DNA of 14,938 nt, taken from Oribacterium sp. UBA6992. Its GTDB lineage: Bacteria; Bacillota; Clostridia; Lachnospirales; Lachnospiraceae. The notes below the pieces were generated by a model. It had not been told where the DNA came from. It did not search any database and saw only the letters and a program-made list of their open reading frames with translations. Position 1 is the first letter of the stretch. Every line of letters begins with the position of its first letter. Shown here one piece after another: positions 12,744-14,938 of the stretch. The stretch is from contig DJXY01000002.1 of NCBI GenBank assembly GCA_002449915.1, forward strand, positions 1 to 14,938. The letters are read 5' to 3'. Both the position numbers and the translations under genes were made by a program.

Positions 12744-14099
12744 TCAGAAATCTCCTGGCTTTGCGCTGTCCGGCAAGAGCTTCTCGTATTTTTCATGTCC
12801 TTTGACTTTTACAAAATCCGCTTTGATTTCTGCGCCAAGCTCGGAGTCCGTAAAGAGCTTCTCGGCAGCTTCTGCCAGCACCAGAGCTGCAGCATGCATG
12901 CCCTTATGCGCAATTGAGCTCTTACCCTGCGCAGTGAGACACCAGGAGTGTCCTGGAGTTCCATTTGCCATGGTTGTAATGGAGACACCGCCGGTCGGGA
13001 CAATCCAGCTGACATCACCTACGTCAGTACTGCCGCCGCCGTCATGGCTGTCGTCATCGGTTACCGTGCTGTCAATGACCGGCGCACCTTCTTTTAGAAG
13101 CTCCGGGTCTGCAAACTGCCTTGCATAGGCAAGCTCCTCCTCGGTATAATCGAGCGGCAGTACATCGTGCATCTCCGCCAGCATCAGCTGATTCATTGCG
13201 GGTACGGAAACGGTGTCCGCATAGGCGCTGACAACCTTGATGTCCACCTTGGTACCGGTCATAAGCGCGGCACCACGTGCAACATCCGAAACACGCTCGA
13301 TCAGCTCCTTCACCTGAGACTGCTTCGGAGCCCGCAGTGCATAGAGGATGGAAGCCTCCGCGGGGATGACATTCGGCGCATCTCCACCGGCATTAAGATA
13401 TGCGGAATGCATCCGGGCGCTGGAAATCACGTGCTCGCGGAGGTACTGCACGCCGACATTGGTCAGCTCACAGGCATCCAGGGCGCTTCTGCCGGACTGG
13501 GGAGCACCGGCGGCATGTGCACTTTTGCCATGGAAGCTGAAAATGATCCGCACGTTGGCAAGCGAATGAGACATGAGTGCGTTATGTGGGCTTGGATGCC
13601 AGGCAAGAGCAAAATCCACACCATCAAAGCAGCCTTCGCGTACCATAAAGGCTTTGCCTGCGCCGCTTTCCTCGGCAGGACAGCCAAAATAGATGACAGT
13701 TCCGGGCAGATGATGCCGCTTAAGATAGGTGGCAATGGTGCATGCCGCTTCCATACATCCGGTGCCCAGGAGGTTGTGCCCGCATCCATGACCGGGCGCG
13801 CCCTCGCTGAGTGGCGCATAGGAGGGCTGATCCGCCGTCTGACTTAAGCCCGGCAGGGCATCAAACTCACCCAGGAAGCCGATTACCGGTTTACCACTGC
13901 CGGAAACTGCTTTAAATGCCGTCGCAATTCCGCCAATTCCCTTTTCCACCGTAAATCCATGCTGCTCCATAAAGTGCTCCTGCAGAGAGGAAGCATAGCT
14001 TTCCTTGTATCGTGTCTCCGGATGATCCCAGATGTCATTGGCAATTGCCTCAAAATCAGCCTTACCGGAATCCAGGATTTGTTTTAGTTCGATGTTCAT
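12744..14099 (-). CDS. M20-family amidohydrolase (AbgB-like, aminobenzoyl-glutamate utilisation type)
   Basis: This 451-residue cytoplasmic metallohydrolase belongs to M20 subfamily D. The metal site is visible: GHGCGHN with Cys106 and His108, the catalytic pair Glu143-Glu144 (PAEESGAGKA) and His168 (AWHPSPHNA). The lid-domain motif is HGKSAHAAGAP (190-200), and a C-terminal AHKGMHAAA block holds the last conserved His. GEFDALPG at 77-84 is typical of the class. The length and motifs resemble AbgB, the catalytic subunit that frees p-aminobenzoate and glutamate from p-aminobenzoyl-glutamate. No partner AbgA or transporter AbgT lies in the window, so another N-acyl or peptide substrate is equally possible. 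GGAGGT (complement of 14106-14111) precedes the start. Its codons look richer in G and C than those of the tct module. A structured leader and its own promoter lie upstream. Confidence 0.9.
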   Translation of the reverse strand: MNIELKQILDSGKADFEAIANDIWDHPETRYKESYASSLQEHFMEQHGFTVEKGIGGIATAFKAVSGSGKPVIGFLGEFDALPGLSQTADQPSYAPLSEGAPGHGCGHNLLGTGCMEAACTIATYLKRHHLPGTVIYFGCPAEESGAGKAFMVREGCFDGVDFALAWHPSPHNALMSHSLANVRIIFSFHGKSAHAAGAPQSGRSALDACELTNVGVQYLREHVISSARMHSAYLNAGGDAPNVIPAEASILYALRAPKQSQVKELIERVSDVARGAALMTGTKVDIKVVSAYADTVSVPAMNQLMLAEMHDVLPLDYTEEELAYARQFADPELLKEGAPVIDSTVTDDDSHDGGGSTDVGDVSWIVPTGGVSITTMANGTPGHSWCLTAQGKSSIAHKGMHAAALVLAEAAEKLFTDSELGAEIKADFVKVKGHEKYEKLLPDSAKPGDF

Positions 14100-14333
14100 G
14101 AGCGTACCTCCAGACGTAAGTGATTACTGACAAAGCGTGTCGTTCTGTTATTACCGGCAAAATAGTCAGAACCCAGATTCGGATGTGTGCCGTGTCTGCA
14201 CCGTTTTTGCTGCCGGTAACACAAGAGTCTTTGTGAGTCTTTGCAGATATTACCAGCGTATTAACTATAAAGCAAAGGAGCCCGGTGCCCCGCCGCCGCA
14301 GGAAATCGGACTCCTTTATCCACGCTGTCATTA
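14100..14333 (-). promoter_or_regulatory. Long structured 5' leader of the M20 gene
   Basis: Between the predicted transcription start near 14333 and the M20 start codon lie about 234 untranslated bases. They hold an inverted repeat AAAGGAG/CTCCTTT (14274-14280 and 14311-14317) with extra inner pairs, a tandem 10-base repeat GAGTCTTTG-T (plus strand 14225-14243), and a perfect 9-bp inverted repeat TTACCGGCA/TGCCGGTAA (14151-14159 and 14211-14219). The last one encloses a GTGC/GCAC hairpin and could extend by an AAAA/TTTT helix with a bulge. The outer hairpin may also end MATE transcription. It matches no riboswitch or T-box class I know. A second weak promoter (TTGCTT at 14270-14275, TAATAT at 14247-14252, 17-base spacing) would shorten the leader. 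Confidence 0.45.
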
Positions 14334-14339
14334 AATGGT

Positions 14340-14368
14340 ATTATATTTTGCTTTTAGACGAGATGCAA
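14340..14368 (-). promoter_or_regulatory. Promoter candidate for the M20 gene
   Basis: On the minus strand TTGCAT (complement of 14363-14368) and a perfect TATAAT (complement of 14340-14345) are separated by 17 bases. It lies between the MATE stop and the M20 start in the correct direction. Only the -35 is weak (three of six consensus bases). Confidence 0.55.
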
Positions 14369-14443
14369 GCAGTTTCTGAGATAAGCAGGTATTGTGCAAT
14401 ATAGGTTAAGACACATTGTGTTTTGCATATCATACGTCTCATA

Positions 14444-14938
14444 TCACTCTGTCTTTCTGTTCCAGCGCACAATGAAATAGATGACCTCCATGATGCAGGT
14501 TGCCGCCCAGCCAACCGGGTATCCGAGTGCCACGAGAGAAGGTGTGTTGGCAACCATCCGGGTGATGAAAAAGAGGTAGATCTGACGGACAAGCACAAAT
14601 CCAGTCAGCATAATTGCCATAGGACCGGTAGAATCCCCTCGTCCACGGAGAGATCCAGCGAGCACGTGGTTGATGCAGTTCAGCATCAGGAAATATACAT
14701 TCTGACGGAGAAACAGGATACCGTAGTTAATGACGGATTCATCCTGTGTAAAAAGCCGCATGGCGAACTCTGCAAAAATCCAGATAACGGTGGCAATGCA
14801 TGCGGTAATGAGCAGGCTTAAGCCAATAGAGGTTTTGGTACCCCGGTCCGCGCGCTTTATATTATTGGCGCCGACATTCTGACTTACAAAGGTCGTCGCC
14901 GCCATAGCCATGCTCTGCATGGGCAGCATGATGAACTG
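14444..14938 (-). CDS. MATE-family multidrug/toxin efflux transporter, C-terminal part (cut by window edge)
   Basis: The frame is open to the right edge, leaving 164 C-terminal residues out of about 450 usual for the family. The fragment begins with QFIMLPMQSMAMAATTFVSQ and continues with NVGANNIKRADRG, the conserved loop (Q-N-x-GAxxxxRA) that opens the second half of MATE proteins or links its helices. Four hydrophobic helices follow, with a Gly-rich AGSLRGRGDSTGP loop before the last two, also typical (LRGxGD). MATE proteins expel cationic drugs or toxins in exchange for Na+ or H+ across the cytoplasmic membrane. The true start and the N-terminal half lie beyond the window. The stop at 14444 is followed by a gap of 344 bases before the M20 start on the same strand. 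Confidence 0.92.
   Translation of the reverse strand, partial: QFIMLPMQSMAMAATTFVSQNVGANNIKRADRGTKTSIGLSLLITACIATVIWIFAEFAMRLFTQDESVINYGILFLRQNVYFLMLNCINHVLAGSLRGRGDSTGPMAIMLTGFVLVRQIYLFFITRMVANTPSLVALGYPVGWAATCIMEVIYFIVRWNRKTE

Noticed and set aside
13167..13847. 226-codon plus-strand frame opposite the M20 gene
   Set aside because: It is an antisense shadow of the M20 gene, which has complete metal-site motifs and a ribosome site.
14062..14331. 89-codon minus-strand frame upstream of the M20 gene
   Set aside because: It overlaps the M20 start, lacks a ribosome site and covers the structured leader; no protein family is recognisable.
14100..14333. THF riboswitch or T-box in the M20 leader
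   Set aside because: A folate link would suit an AbgB-like enzyme, but neither the conserved THF-aptamer blocks nor the T-box sequence (GGTGGNACCGCG type) is present.

Overview
The window looks like the chromosome of an anaerobic gut Firmicute, most likely a Clostridia/Lachnospiraceae-type organism. The grounds are strong Gram-positive ribosome binding sites (GGAGG class), two lipoproteins whose lipobox is followed by a Ser/Thr/Ala-rich linker, a bile-salt-hydrolase-type enzyme close to Clostridium perfringens CBAH-1, and an extracytoplasmic flavin-dependent reductase of the kind common in gut anaerobes. The species cannot be named from the sequence. There is no tRNA, rRNA, CRISPR array, transposase or integrase.

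Layout. (1) 1-495: a TPP riboswitch aptamer on the minus strand at the left edge, serving a gene outside the window, with a near-consensus promoter. Beside it lies a short hairpin-rich stretch ending in an orphan plus-strand terminator. (2) 496-6558: a catabolic/transport module made of a YiaK-like 2,3-diketo-L-gulonate reductase, a convergent LysR regulator, and, divergent from the regulator across a clear dyad operator, a complete tripartite tricarboxylate transporter (TctC-TctB-TctA) followed by an RraA-like aldolase/decarboxylase. A hairpin between tctC and tctB probably makes the binding protein more abundant than the membrane subunits. The likely logic is that LysR senses an organic acid, TctCBA imports it, and the reductase and RraA-like lyase process it. 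(3) 6768-10928: a bile-salt-hydrolase-type amidase, a small membrane-anchored NusG domain II protein, and a large secreted lipoprotein reductase with two covalent-FMN domains and a fumarate-reductase-like FAD domain that lacks several residues essential in fumarate reductase. (4) 10929-11432: an intergenic stretch holding a striking array of eight related boxes in nested inverted symmetry. (5) 11433-14099: an M19 membrane-dipeptidase-type hydrolase (plus) and an AbgB-like M20 amidohydrolase (minus), convergent, each with its own terminator. The M20 gene has a predicted 234-nt structured leader. (6) 14444-14938: the C-terminal part of a MATE transporter that runs off the right edge.

The most interesting items are the nested inverted-repeat array at 11046-11316, the extracellular flavin reductase of unknown substrate next to a bile-salt-hydrolase-type enzyme, and the structured leader upstream of the M20 gene. 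The left module also looks lower in G+C than the right part, so it may have a different history.
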